Shown here one piece after another: positions 15,723 through 23,826 of a DNA stretch of 28,520 nucleotides. The stretch covers positions 1 through 28,520 of the forward strand of contig CAJTPS010000031.1 of the NCBI GenBank assembly GCA_910578555.1. The letters are read 5' to 3'. Position 1 is the stretch's first letter. The number at the start of each line of letters is the position of its first letter. This DNA is from an uncultured Lachnospiraceae bacterium (GTDB lineage: Bacteria > Bacillota > Clostridia > Lachnospirales > Lachnospiraceae). Below the pieces are notes generated by a model. The model did not search any database. It saw only the letters and a program-made list of their open reading frames with translations, and was not told the origin of the DNA. Position numbers and translations under genes: made by a program.

Positions 15723-16294
15723 TTCGTATCCTCCTGTGCAGCCAGTATTGCACCATGATAAGCCCGTTCCAGATGAGCTTCTATAAGATCCTCATCATAC
15801 GCCAGTGAATTGTTCGCAATCAAACTCGCATACCCGTGGGCAAATAAGAATATGGTCAGAAAGATTTCTTTTACCTGCTCTATACTGCCTCCTCTAACGG
15901 CTTCCTGCATGGCCGAAATAAAAGGCGTAAGCTCCGCAGAGTCTATCATTTCAGGCAGCGAGGTTCCATTGAAACCATTCGACTGAAAAAGGAAACGAAA
16001 CAAATGGGGTTCTTCAATTGCGAAGCGGATATAATTCAATCCAATCCCTGACATAACACCTTTCTGCGGGTTATGAATATGCAGCAGATATTCCGAATGA
16101 TAACGATCTGCCTTTGCATAGACCGTCTTTTTCAATGCCTCAATCGTCGCAAAATGATACATAACGGGCTGCGTGGAACAATTCAGCTTTTCCGATACGG
16201 TTCTTGCATTGATATTTTCCACGCCTTCGTTGCGAACGATCTCGAAAGCAGCGTCTACAATCATATCCTTTGTAATTTTTGCTTTTGGCGGCAC
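15719..16294 (-). CDS. TetR/AcrR-family repressor
   Basis: A 191-residue DNA-binding regulator. The N-terminal 50 residues form the TetR helix-turn-helix (KDMIVDAAFEIVRNEGVENINARTVSEKLNCSTQPVMYHF), and the rest is an all-helical ligand and dimerisation region. The start is GTG at 16294, chosen because helix 1 begins a few residues later. Its Shine-Dalgarno region is an unusual run of nine G preceded by seven A. It is the first gene of a two-gene transcript with the CPBP protease, read from a full-consensus promoter overlapped by a large palindrome, a standard arrangement for autorepression. Inducer unknown. Confidence 0.88.
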   Translation of the reverse strand: MPPKAKITKDMIVDAAFEIVRNEGVENINARTVSEKLNCSTQPVMYHFATIEALKKTVYAKADRYHSEYLLHIHNPQKGVMSGIGLNYIRFAIEEPHLFRFLFQSNGFNGTSLPEMIDSAELTPFISAMQEAVRGGSIEQVKEIFLTIFLFAHGYASLIANNSLAYDEDLIEAHLERAYHGAILAAQEDTK

Positions 16295-16300
16295 TTGATA

Positions 16301-16316
16301 CCCCCCCCCTTTTTTT
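16301..16316 (-). repeat. Homopolymer A7-G9 tract at the TetR ribosome binding site
   Basis: Nine C (16301-16309) then seven T (16310-16316) on the plus strand read as A7G9 on the sense strand, ending 6 nt before the GTG start. This is the only recognisable Shine-Dalgarno sequence for the TetR gene. Length changes by slippage would alter spacing to the start codon. Confidence 0.7.
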
Positions 16317-16321
16317 AAAAA

Positions 16322-16351
16322 TATAATTGATGTTATATAACGCTAATTATA
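16322..16351. promoter_or_regulatory. 30-bp palindromic operator upstream of the TetR gene
   Basis: A dyad with arms TATAATT and AATTATA at the ends, a perfect 10-bp core GTTATATAAC (16332-16341), and only one 3-nt mismatch block on each side. It covers the -10 box and start of the TetR promoter and is the likely binding site of the TetR protein itself (inference). Confidence 0.75.
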
Positions 16352-16374
16352 ATTAACAGACAGGGTATTGTCAA
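16346..16374 (-). promoter_or_regulatory. Full-consensus sigma-A promoter of TetR-CPBP
   Basis: On the minus strand TTGACA (16374-16369), exactly 17 nt, TATAAT (16351-16346). Both boxes match consensus perfectly. The -10 box is part of the palindrome at 16322-16351. Confidence 0.9.
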
Positions 16375-16527
16375 TAGAGTTCAAAGAAATAGGAAGGTAC
16401 TGAAAAGGGATTGATTTTCTCATTTTATATGGCTGCAGGAGGATATTTCATTTCACAGGAAAGGGCACTCTATGGAACTTGTAGAAGCAGCGTGAGCATA
16501 ATTTACATAAATCCTGGCAAGAATATT

Positions 16528-16556
16528 TTGACTTGCTTATGATTTGCGATTATAAT
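16528..16556 (+). promoter_or_regulatory. Sigma-A promoter of rel
   Basis: TTGACT (16528-16533), 17 nt, TATAAT (16551-16556), about 80 nt before the rel start. The rest of the 350-nt spacer between the TetR and rel starts (16375-16527) shows no gene that I can support. Confidence 0.8.
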
Positions 16557-16644
16557 AAGGAGTAAACGGTGTATATTGTTACATTTCACGGGCATTGTGA
16601 GCAGTAACGATACAGGACAATTCAGATGAGCGGCTGGTGAGGCT

Positions 16645-18954
16645 ATGACAGAAGAAAAGAGAGAAGTCATTATTGACGACGGAAGAATCGAATCGATTGA
16701 GGAATTTCAAACTCCGGAGGCGTTATACGAGGAGCTTATTACCCGTGTGCGCAAATATCATCCTTCTGACGATATCTCTCTGATCGAGCGGGCCTATCAG
16801 ACAGCCTATGACGCGCATAAGGATCAGGTGCGCAAATCCGGTGAGCCGTATATTATTCATCCGCTCTATGTGGCGATTATTCTCGCGGATCTGGAGCTGG
16901 ATAAGGAGACGATCGTGGCGGGACTGCTGCACGATGTGGTCGAGGACACAATCATGACCGATGAAGAGATCAGTGAAGCATTCGGCGGGGATGTGGCGCT
17001 TCTTGTGGACGGCGTCACGAAACTGGAGAAATTGAATTTCCACGGAGAGAATCCGGCAGATCGGGATCGGGATGCGGAGAAGCTGGAACGGCAGGCGGAA
17101 AACCTGCGTAAGATGTTTCTCGCTATGGCGAAGGACATCCGTGTTATCCTGATTAAGCTGGCGGACAGACTGCACAATATGCGGACACTGCAGCATATGA
17201 GGGCGGAGAAGCAGCAGGAGATCGCCAGAGAGACGCTGGATATCTATTCTCCTATCGCCCAGAGACTCGGTATTTCCAAGATCAAAGTAGAACTGGACGA
17301 TCTTTCTTTAAAATATCTGGAGCCGGATGCTTATTATGATCTGGTAGATAAGATTTCCATACGCAAAAATGTAAGGGAACAGTACATTCAGACAATCGTG
17401 GATGAAGTCGGTGAACATATTGAGAAAGCGGGCATCAAAGCGCAGATCGATGGCCGTATCAAACATTTTTTCAGCATATATAAGAAAATGAAGAACCAGA
17501 ATAAGACCATAGATCAGATCTATGATCTGTTTGCGGTACGCATTATCGTGGACACGGTGAAGGACTGTTATGCTGCGCTGGGTGTGATCCATGAGATGTA
17601 TAAGCCGATTCCGGGGCGCTTCAAGGATTATATTGCCATGCCGAAGGCGAATATGTATCAATCGCTGCACACGACGCTGATCGGCAGTACGGGGCAGCCT
17701 TTTGAGATACAGATTAGAACTTACGAGATGCATAAGGCGGCGGAGTATGGTATTGCCGCGCACTGGAAATACAAGGAAGCATCTGACGGTAAGAAGGTAG
17801 AGACCCAGGAAGAAGAAAAACTGGTATGGCTGCGTCAGATTCTGGAGTGGCAGAGAGATTTGTCGGATAATAAGGAGTTCATGAATCTTTTGAAGAGTGA
17901 TCTGAACCTTTTTTCCGACAGTGTATACTGTTTTACACCTACGGGAGATGTGAAGAACCTTCCGGCAGGTTCTACCACGATAGATTTCGCCTACAGTATT
18001 CACAGTGCGGTGGGGAACCGGATGATTGGCGCCAGAGTTAACGGTAAGCTGGTGACCATTGACTATGAGATTAAGAACGGTGATCGTGTGGAGATCCTGA
18101 CATCGCAGAATTCCAAAGGACCGAGCCGCGACTGGCTGAACGTGGTTAAGAGCACACAGGCGAAGAACAAGATCAACCAGTGGTTTAAGCATGAACTGAA
18201 AGATGATAATATTGTCAAGGGCAAAGAACTGATTGCCAATTACTGTAAAGCGAAATCCATTAATATGACGGATGTACTGACCTCGAAATATCAGGAAGCC
18301 ATCATGAAGAAGTACGGGTTTCAGGATTGGGAGTCGGTCTTGGCGGCAATCGGGCACGGCGGACTCAAAGAGGGCCAGATCATCAATCGCATGCAGGAGA
18401 TGTACGAGAATGATCACCGGAAAGAGATGACCAACGAGGAAGTCATGGCGGAAGTGGCGGAGAACGCCCAGTTCAGCAAAAGCCGTATGCAGAAGAGTGC
18501 GAGCGGTATTGTGGTCAAAGGAATCCACGATGTGGCGGTGCGTTTTTCCAAATGCTGCAGTCCTGTGCCGGGGGATGAGATTGTCGGGTTTGTAACGAGG
18601 GGCAGAGGCATCTCTATTCACAGGACGGATTGCCTGAATATTATGAATCTGCCGGAAATCGACCGAAACAGACTGATCGATGCGGAATGGCAGCAGGCGG
18701 AAGCGGCGGTGGGAAGTTATTTTGCAGAGATCAGTATCTTTGCGAACAACAGAAACGGACTTCTGGCAGATATCTCCAAGGCGCTTACGGAGAAAGAGAT
18801 CGATATCCTTTCCTTAAATACGAGGGTGAGCAAACAGGGGACGGCAACGATCATGGTCAGTTTCGAGATCCGCAGCCGGGAAGAACTGCAGCGTATTATT
18901 GATAAGATCAGAACGATCGAGAGTATTATTGATATAGAGAGGACAACAGGGTAA
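16645..18954 (+). CDS. rel: Bifunctional (p)ppGpp synthetase/hydrolase Rel
   Basis: A 769-residue long RelA/SpoT homolog that makes and degrades the stringent-response alarmone. Domains in order: HD hydrolase (about 45-200) with H72, HD at 96-97 and ED at 100-101 intact; synthetase (about 255-380) with RFKD at 325-328 and the YQSLHT motif; TGS (about 415-475); a zinc-finger/RIS region with the Cys pair in FSKCCSPVPGDEIVG; and a C-terminal ACT domain (about 695-769). The RxKD type motif is typical of bifunctional Rel rather than monofunctional RelA. A GGTGAGG site lies 5 nt before the ATG. A strong promoter precedes it and an MBL hydrolase follows, as often seen in Clostridia. Confidence 0.96.
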   Translation: MTEEKREVIIDDGRIESIEEFQTPEALYEELITRVRKYHPSDDISLIERAYQTAYDAHKDQVRKSGEPYIIHPLYVAIILADLELDKETIVAGLLHDVVEDTIMTDEEISEAFGGDVALLVDGVTKLEKLNFHGENPADRDRDAEKLERQAENLRKMFLAMAKDIRVILIKLADRLHNMRTLQHMRAEKQQEIARETLDIYSPIAQRLGISKIKVELDDLSLKYLEPDAYYDLVDKISIRKNVREQYIQTIVDEVGEHIEKAGIKAQIDGRIKHFFSIYKKMKNQNKTIDQIYDLFAVRIIVDTVKDCYAALGVIHEMYKPIPGRFKDYIAMPKANMYQSLHTTLIGSTGQPFEIQIRTYEMHKAAEYGIAAHWKYKEASDGKKVETQEEEKLVWLRQILEWQRDLSDNKEFMNLLKSDLNLFSDSVYCFTPTGDVKNLPAGSTTIDFAYSIHSAVGNRMIGARVNGKLVTIDYEIKNGDRVEILTSQNSKGPSRDWLNVVKSTQAKNKINQWFKHELKDDNIVKGKELIANYCKAKSINMTDVLTSKYQEAIMKKYGFQDWESVLAAIGHGGLKEGQIINRMQEMYENDHRKEMTNEEVMAEVAENAQFSKSRMQKSASGIVVKGIHDVAVRFSKCCSPVPGDEIVGFVTRGRGISIHRTDCLNIMNLPEIDRNRLIDAEWQQAEAAVGSYFAEISIFANNRNGLLADISKALTEKEIDILSLNTRVSKQGTATIMVSFEIRSREELQRIIDKIRTIESIIDIERTTG

Positions 18955-18956
18955 CA

Positions 18957-19016
18957 AGACATGAAGTTACACTAAGACTGTAAAGGACACAGTCTAAGTG
19001 TAACTATGTCATGTCT
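18957..19016 (+). other. Very long hairpin after rel
   Basis: GTTACACTAAGACTGT (18966-18981) pairs with 18989-19004 with a single A-A mismatch around a 7-nt loop, and AGACATGA (18957-18964) pairs perfectly with TCATGTCT (19009-19016). It begins 3 nt after the rel stop. No T-run follows, so it is not a classic intrinsic terminator. Confidence 0.7.
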
Positions 19017-19018
19017 GA

Positions 19019-19046
19019 GAGAATGCCGCCTGCGTCGGGCATTCTC
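19019..19046 (+). other. Second hairpin before the MBL hydrolase gene
   Basis: GAGAATGCC (19019-19027) and GGCATTCTC (19038-19046) form a perfect 9-bp stem with a 10-nt loop, immediately after the rel hairpin. No T-run follows. Confidence 0.6.
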
Positions 19047-19093
19047 CGTATGAAATAGTGCGGGTGCATAAAGGAAAACAGGAGCGTGGAAGT

Positions 19094-19726
19094 ATGAGTG
19101 AGATTAAAATCGGTAGGCTGATGCTGGGGATCTGTCAGACGAATTGTTATTTTGTGTATCGGGAGGGGACGAAGGACGTGATCTTCTTCGATCCGGCGGA
19201 CAAGGGAGATTACATCTATGAGACGCTGACGGGTAAAGGGTTTGAAGTTAAGGGAATCCTGCTGACGCACGGACATTTTGACCATATATGGGGAACCAAT
19301 AAACTGCGGGAATTATCGGGTGCGCCGCTCTATGCTTATGAGGCGGAGAAGGTACTCTGTGAGGATGCCGTCACGAATGTATCGGATCAGGTAGGCAGAC
19401 CCTATACGGTAATACCGGATCGGTACTTGAAAGACGGTGAGGAGATTACTATTGCGGATATGACCTGTAAACTGATTGCAACACCGGGACACACGGTGGG
19501 AAGCTGTTGTTATTATTTTGAAGAATCGGGTATACTGATTGCGGGAGACACGCTTTTCCAGGAGTCGGTGGGCAGAACGGATCTGGCGACAGGCAGCATG
19601 GGTGCGCTGACCAGATCGGTCAAAGAAAAACTGTTTTTACTGCCGGATGAGACAAAGGTCTATCCGGGGCATGGCGAGATCACGACGATCGGGCATGAGA
19701 AGCAGTATAATCCGTTTGTACAGTAG
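19094..19726 (+). CDS. MBL-fold metallohydrolase (YcbL/glyoxalase II-like)
   Basis: A 210-residue metallo-beta-lactamase-fold enzyme, cytosolic. The start at 19094 has AGGAG about 9 nt upstream; the frame is open to 19058 without support. Metal-binding motifs: THGHFDHIWG (HxHxDH), TPGHTVGS, AGDTLF and VYPGHGE. Length and motifs match the short YcbL-type hydroxyacylglutathione-hydrolase-like group, which hydrolyses thioesters or related substrates; the natural substrate is generally unknown. It lies 140 nt after rel, separated by two hairpins, and is probably cotranscribed at a reduced level. Confidence 0.9.
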   Translation: MSEIKIGRLMLGICQTNCYFVYREGTKDVIFFDPADKGDYIYETLTGKGFEVKGILLTHGHFDHIWGTNKLRELSGAPLYAYEAEKVLCEDAVTNVSDQVGRPYTVIPDRYLKDGEEITIADMTCKLIATPGHTVGSCCYYFEESGILIAGDTLFQESVGRTDLATGSMGALTRSVKEKLFLLPDETKVYPGHGEITTIGHEKQYNPFVQ

Positions 19727-19839
19727 GTGATGGGGCACTGCCCGGTGCAGAATCGGTTTTACAGCGTCCGCCTTGTGGTTTTGTAAAAGAGATATGAACT
19801 TGCTAAGAATATTATGAGTCCGGATACAGGATAACGTGA

Positions 19840-19901
19840 ATAGGCGATTACAGAAACTGTTAATCGTCTATCTTGATGTCCGGGAGACGAAACACCGGAC
19901 A
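19840..19901 (+). other. Two hairpins upstream of the TraX gene
   Basis: ATAGGCGATTA (19840-19850) pairs with TAATCGTCTAT (19861-19871, one G-U) and TGTCCGG (19877-19883) with CCGGACA (19895-19901). A direct repeat TATACCGG occurs closer to the gene. The 279-nt spacer 19727-20005 has no convincing gene; a weak promoter (TTGCTA at 19800, GATACA at 19823) would make these hairpins part of a leader. They match no riboswitch that I recognise. Confidence 0.4.
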
Positions 19902-20005
19902 GACAGGACTGCCAAAGAATACAGGATAGCGAATAGAGACAGTACTGCCGTTATACCGGCGATTCAATATACCGGAAGTATTGAAGGAAGGGCGAAAAGG
20001 ATTCC

Positions 20006-20767
20006 ATGGAAAAAGAAACCGCCTCCGGCACAAGGTTACAGATTCTAAATCGTGACGTGATCAAATACATAGCGATGTTTACTATGCTGCTGAATCACAT
20101 TGCGCACACCCTGCTCCCGTTCGGGACGCCTCTGTATGAGATATTGGAAGACATTGGCTTTTTCACGGCACCGGTGATGTGTTTTTTTATGGTAGAAGGG
20201 TATGCATATACGCGTTCAAGACAAAAATACGGACAGAGGCTTCTTTTGTTTGCCGTGATCTCGCAACTTCCGTATACACTGGCGTTTCATTTCGGCAATC
20301 TGAACATGTTGTATACACTGTTTTGCTGTTTCCTGATACTGGTCGTTCTGGATCAGGTTCGGAATCCGATGTTCAGGACAGCGTTGTGTTTTCTGTTGGT
20401 GCTTGTTACGGCAGTCGGGGACTGGGCGTTTCTCGCAGCAATTTATACGATTCTATTCTATCACAGCAGGGGAGATCGGAAGAGAACCGCCTGCAGTTTT
20501 GGAATCGCTTACGTACTTTTTGCTATGTTTAATCTGTCGTCACAGACATATCTATCGGGAAGTCTGACCTTAAGGGACATGATACATGCGCTGCTTGCCG
20601 GGACAGGAATTATTGCAGCGGGGGTGGCGGTACTGGTGTTTTATAACGGAAAGAGAGCCGAAAGGGGCAGGAATTTCGCCAAATGGTTTTTCTACATATT
20701 CTATCCGGTGCATCTGTTGCTCTTGTATTTGATTAAAATGTATCTGGATTCGATGGGTGTAGATTGA
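20006..20767 (+). CDS. TraX-family membrane protein
   Basis: A 253-residue, roughly eight-helix integral membrane protein of the TraX family. Family features are the N-terminal NRDVIKYIAMFTMLLNHIAH, a GFFTAPVMCFFMVEGYAYTRSRQKYGQRLL segment and a C-terminal FYPVHLLLLYLI. F-plasmid TraX N-acetylates pilin, but chromosomal homologs are common in Firmicutes and are presumed acyltransferase-like; the acceptor here is unknown. AAGGA lies 5 nt before the ATG. There are no conjugation genes in the window, so a role in conjugation is unlikely. It precedes the VWA/AAA+/LRR operon by 110 nt on the same strand. Confidence 0.85.
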   Translation: MEKETASGTRLQILNRDVIKYIAMFTMLLNHIAHTLLPFGTPLYEILEDIGFFTAPVMCFFMVEGYAYTRSRQKYGQRLLLFAVISQLPYTLAFHFGNLNMLYTLFCCFLILVVLDQVRNPMFRTALCFLLVLVTAVGDWAFLAAIYTILFYHSRGDRKRTACSFGIAYVLFAMFNLSSQTYLSGSLTLRDMIHALLAGTGIIAAGVAVLVFYNGKRAERGRNFAKWFFYIFYPVHLLLLYLIKMYLDSMGVD

Positions 20768-20877
20768 TAAATCATGCTGATACACTGTCAGAACATGTCC
20801 TATCGATCGTGTGTGCTGGAAGAAATATAGTGGATGGATATCAGGCCGGACCGGGCGGTTTATGCAGGAGCAGGATT

Positions 20878-22191
20878 ATGGATCAGAAGAGCCGAACAGA
20901 ACGACAACTTCATATACGGGAAATTGCCGGTGAGATCATGCATCTTGCGCACGACGGCATACTGGTCAATATGCGTTTTCTGGATGTGGCGCTGTCGAAA
21001 CTGAGGGTGGCGTACAGGGAACAGACGGGAGCACATCTTTTTGATGGCGCCGCGCTCTATTATGACCCCGTGCGTCTGCTCGGGCAGTACAAGGCGGCTC
21101 AGGGGTATGCGGCAAGGCTGTATCTGCATACGCTTCTGCACTGCATATTCTACCATGCCTTCGAGACGGATAAGTTGAATCGTCAGTATTGGGATATGGC
21201 GACGGATATCGCGGTGGAGCATACGATCCTGGACATGAATCTGCATCTGACGGCGTTACCGTCTGACGATGAACTGCGTACACGTCTGGAGATTCTGTCA
21301 AAACAGGCAGGCGGGCTGACGGCGGAGAAGCTCTATCGGCACTTCCGGATCGAGGAGCCGTCCGGTAAGGCGAAGGCAGAATGGCATAAGCTATGCCATT
21401 ATGATGAGCATATCTACTGGGACAGACGGGAGGAACTGGAACTGTCTCAGGCCGAGTGGCGCAAAGTGAGCGAGCGAATCAAGGCTGATCTGAAAAGCTT
21501 CAGCAAGGACAAAACGCGCGGCGGTGTCGTGGAGCAGAATCTGAAGGAGGCCACAAGAGAGCGGTACGACTACACGGATTTCCTGAGAAAATTCATGGTC
21601 AGAGGAGAGTCGGTACAGGTGAACGACGATGAATTTGATTATATATATTATACTTACGGGCTGGACACTTACGGCAATATGCCGCTGGTGGAGCCGTTGG
21701 AGTATAAGGATACCAATAAGATCAGGGATTTCGTGATCGCGCTGGATACATCGGCATCCTGCAGGGGTAAGGTGGTACAGAGTTTTTTGCAGAAAACCTA
21801 CAATATCATGCAGGAGAGTGAAAATTTCTTCAGCAAGATTAACGTGCACATCATTCAGTGTGACAACGAGGTGCGGCAGGATACGAAGATCACGGGCAGA
21901 GAGGAATTTGATGATTTCATGGCGAAGGGGAGGCTGACGGGATTCGGTTCCACGGATTTTAGACCGGTGTTCGAGTATGTGGAGAATCTGCGGGAGAAGC
22001 ATGAATTTGACGATCTGAAAGGCATGATCTATTTTACGGACGGTTACGGCATATATCCGGAGAAAATGCCGGATTACGATGTGGCCTTCGTGCTTCTTCA
22101 TGAGGACGACAACGCGCCGAAGGTGCCGCCGTGGGCGATACGGCTTGTGCTGGAGGAGGAAGACCTGGAGGAACCGGAAGAAACTGTATAG
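20878..22191 (+). CDS. Metallopeptidase-like plus VWA-like domain protein (DUF2201 type)
   Basis: A 437-residue cytosolic protein with no signal peptide. The start at 20878 has AGGAG 7 nt upstream. The N-terminal half holds a metallopeptidase-like helix pair, H84-TLLH88 and H93, followed by WDMATDIAVEHTI, as in the DUF2201 N-terminal family; the classic Glu of HExxH is absent. The C-terminal part (about 275-430) is VWA-like with a MIDAS-type DTSAS motif, a FGSTDFRPVFEYV segment and YFTDGYG. Such proteins are paired with MoxR-type AAA+ ATPases, as here with the next gene. The pair is thought to work as a chaperone or assembly machine; the client is unknown. Confidence 0.85.
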   Translation: MDQKSRTERQLHIREIAGEIMHLAHDGILVNMRFLDVALSKLRVAYREQTGAHLFDGAALYYDPVRLLGQYKAAQGYAARLYLHTLLHCIFYHAFETDKLNRQYWDMATDIAVEHTILDMNLHLTALPSDDELRTRLEILSKQAGGLTAEKLYRHFRIEEPSGKAKAEWHKLCHYDEHIYWDRREELELSQAEWRKVSERIKADLKSFSKDKTRGGVVEQNLKEATRERYDYTDFLRKFMVRGESVQVNDDEFDYIYYTYGLDTYGNMPLVEPLEYKDTNKIRDFVIALDTSASCRGKVVQSFLQKTYNIMQESENFFSKINVHIIQCDNEVRQDTKITGREEFDDFMAKGRLTGFGSTDFRPVFEYVENLREKHEFDDLKGMIYFTDGYGIYPEKMPDYDVAFVLLHEDDNAPKVPPWAIRLVLEEEDLEEPEETV

Positions 22192-22283
22192 CACCGGACT
22201 GCGCGGAAAAGCAGAATAAGGGCAGCGTATGGCAGAATAAAACGGATTTCGAATCCGGGTAATAAAACATGAATCAGGAGAAA

Positions 22284-22307
22284 ATGGTAACAGAGAATGA
22301 ATATTAA
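22284..22307 (+). CDS. Possible 7-codon upstream ORF overlapping the AAA+ start
   Basis: ATG at 22284, 3 nt after AGGAG (22276-22280), reads MVTENEY and stops at 22305-22307, overlapping the AAA+ start codon at 22297 in another frame. The AAA+ ATG itself has only a weak site, so re-initiation from this short frame is possible. The spacing to AGGAG is shorter than usual, so this is speculative. Confidence 0.2.
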   Translation: MVTENEY

Positions 22308-23823
22308 AGAAGCGAAAAATTATATCAAAGATTCCGTCAGGATATATCTGAAAAAGGATGCGGAAGGGGAGTACCGCATTCCGATCGTGCGGCAGCGTCC
22401 GATTTTCCTGTTAGGCGCGCCGGGCATCGGTAAGACGGCGATTATGGAGCAGATCGCGCAGGAACTGGGGATCGCGCTTGTGTCCTATTCCATGACCCAT
22501 CATACGAGACAGTCTGCGCTGGGGCTGCCTTTTATCATGCATAAAGAATATGAGGGCAGGTCTTATGACGTATCAGAATATACGATGAGCGAGATCATCG
22601 CCTCGATCTATGATGTGATGGCGGAAAGCGGCATCAGGGAGGGAATCCTTTTCCTGGATGAGATCAACTGTGTGTCGGAGACACTGGCGCCGTCTATGCT
22701 GCAGTTTCTGCAGTACAAGGTGTTCGGCAGGCATCAGGTGCCGGAGGGCTGGGTCATCGTGACGGCAGGTAATCCTCCGGAGTATAATAAGTCGGTGCGG
22801 GAGTTCGATGTGGTGACCATGGACCGCTTAAAGATTCTGGAGGTGGAGGCGGACTATGGAATCTGGAAGGAATATGCCAGAGAGCGAGGCGTGCATACGG
22901 CGATCCTGAATTACCTGGATATGAAAAAGGAAGACTTCTATCAGGTGGAGACGACCGTTCGGGGCAGAAGCTATATTACCGCAAGGGGCTGGGAAGATCT
23001 GTCGGAGATGCTGACATTATATGAGGAGGAGAACATCGCGGTAGAAGAATCCTTCGTAGGGCAGTATCTGCGCAATGAGCGGGTGGTGAAGGAATTTACC
23101 GCCTACTATGATCTGTATCGGAAATATAAGAACGATTATAAAGTGGAAGAGATTCTGTCCGGCACCGTCAGCGAACAGGCGAAGGATAAGGCGCGTAAGG
23201 CCGATTTTGATGAGCGGCTGTCCCTGATGGGTATGCTTATCGACAGACTGCAGCAGGATATCAAGGAAAATATGCTCGCTTCCGAGATTCTCGGCGAGGT
23301 GATGAATCCGCTCAGAGCGTTGAAAGCGAAAGCAGAGGCAGGCGTGGGTGCGCAGGAACTACTGCAGCAGATCGGGCAGCAGATCGAGGGCAGACACAAG
23401 TCGATGGATTCGCGGCAGAAAGCCGGTGCGCTCTCCGTGCGGGATAAGCGTAAGAACAGATCGGTTATCACATTGCTGCAGGAATGCGAGAAACGCATGA
23501 GACAGCAGGACGCAAGGGACGGTGTGGAGACTTTTGCGCAGGCGAAGCACTGCTTCGAGGCGGAAGTGGAGGATTACAAACAAAACACGGCACAGGTGAA
23601 GGAGAGCATGCATTATCTCTTTCAGTTCGTGGAGGATACGTTCGGCTCCGGTAACGAGATGCTGATCCTCGTGACAGAGTGTACGGTGCAGACAGATTGT
23701 GCGAAATTCATCAGTATATACGGCTGTGAGGATTACCAGCGCCACAATGAGGAAATGATGCTGACAGAGCGGAGCGACGGGCTGCTTGAGCAGATCGAGG
23801 CGCTGGGAGAGTTGGAGATTTAA
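22297..23823 (+). CDS. MoxR-type AAA+ ATPase
   Basis: A 508-residue cytosolic ATPase. The AAA+ core spans about residues 30-240: Walker A GAPGIGKT (40-47), Walker B ILFLDEIN (D121, E122) and a sensor-1 region VTAGNPPEYN. A helical extension of about 250 residues follows, rich in Glu, Gln and Lys, longer than in the usual 330-residue MoxR proteins. MoxR ATPases act with VWA proteins encoded beside them, as in this operon (VWA gene 105 nt upstream, LRR protein 3 nt downstream). The start codon has a weak Shine-Dalgarno and overlaps a possible 7-codon frame. The long C-terminal extension may bind the partner; this is inference. Confidence 0.88.
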   Translation: MNIKEAKNYIKDSVRIYLKKDAEGEYRIPIVRQRPIFLLGAPGIGKTAIMEQIAQELGIALVSYSMTHHTRQSALGLPFIMHKEYEGRSYDVSEYTMSEIIASIYDVMAESGIREGILFLDEINCVSETLAPSMLQFLQYKVFGRHQVPEGWVIVTAGNPPEYNKSVREFDVVTMDRLKILEVEADYGIWKEYARERGVHTAILNYLDMKKEDFYQVETTVRGRSYITARGWEDLSEMLTLYEEENIAVEESFVGQYLRNERVVKEFTAYYDLYRKYKNDYKVEEILSGTVSEQAKDKARKADFDERLSLMGMLIDRLQQDIKENMLASEILGEVMNPLRALKAKAEAGVGAQELLQQIGQQIEGRHKSMDSRQKAGALSVRDKRKNRSVITLLQECEKRMRQQDARDGVETFAQAKHCFEAEVEDYKQNTAQVKESMHYLFQFVEDTFGSGNEMLILVTECTVQTDCAKFISIYGCEDYQRHNEEMMLTERSDGLLEQIEALGELEI

Positions 23824-23826
23824 GAT

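Noticed and set aside
16430..16545. Possible small plus-strand ORF before the rel promoter
   Set aside because: The frame overlaps the rel promoter and has no convincing protein features despite a chance AGGAGG inside it.
17308..18621. 437-codon minus-strand open frame opposite rel
   Set aside because: Rel motifs and codon pattern on the plus strand are decisive; the antisense frame has a His/Arg/Leu-rich composition typical of a shadow.
19836..20048. 70-codon plus-strand frame before TraX
   Set aside because: It has no ribosome site, lies across two hairpins and overlaps the TraX start; the composition is not protein-like.
20764..20877. Earlier start of the VWA protein overlapping the TraX gene end
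   Set aside because: There is no ribosome site at 20764, while AGGAG fits the ATG at 20878 and the family N-terminus begins there.
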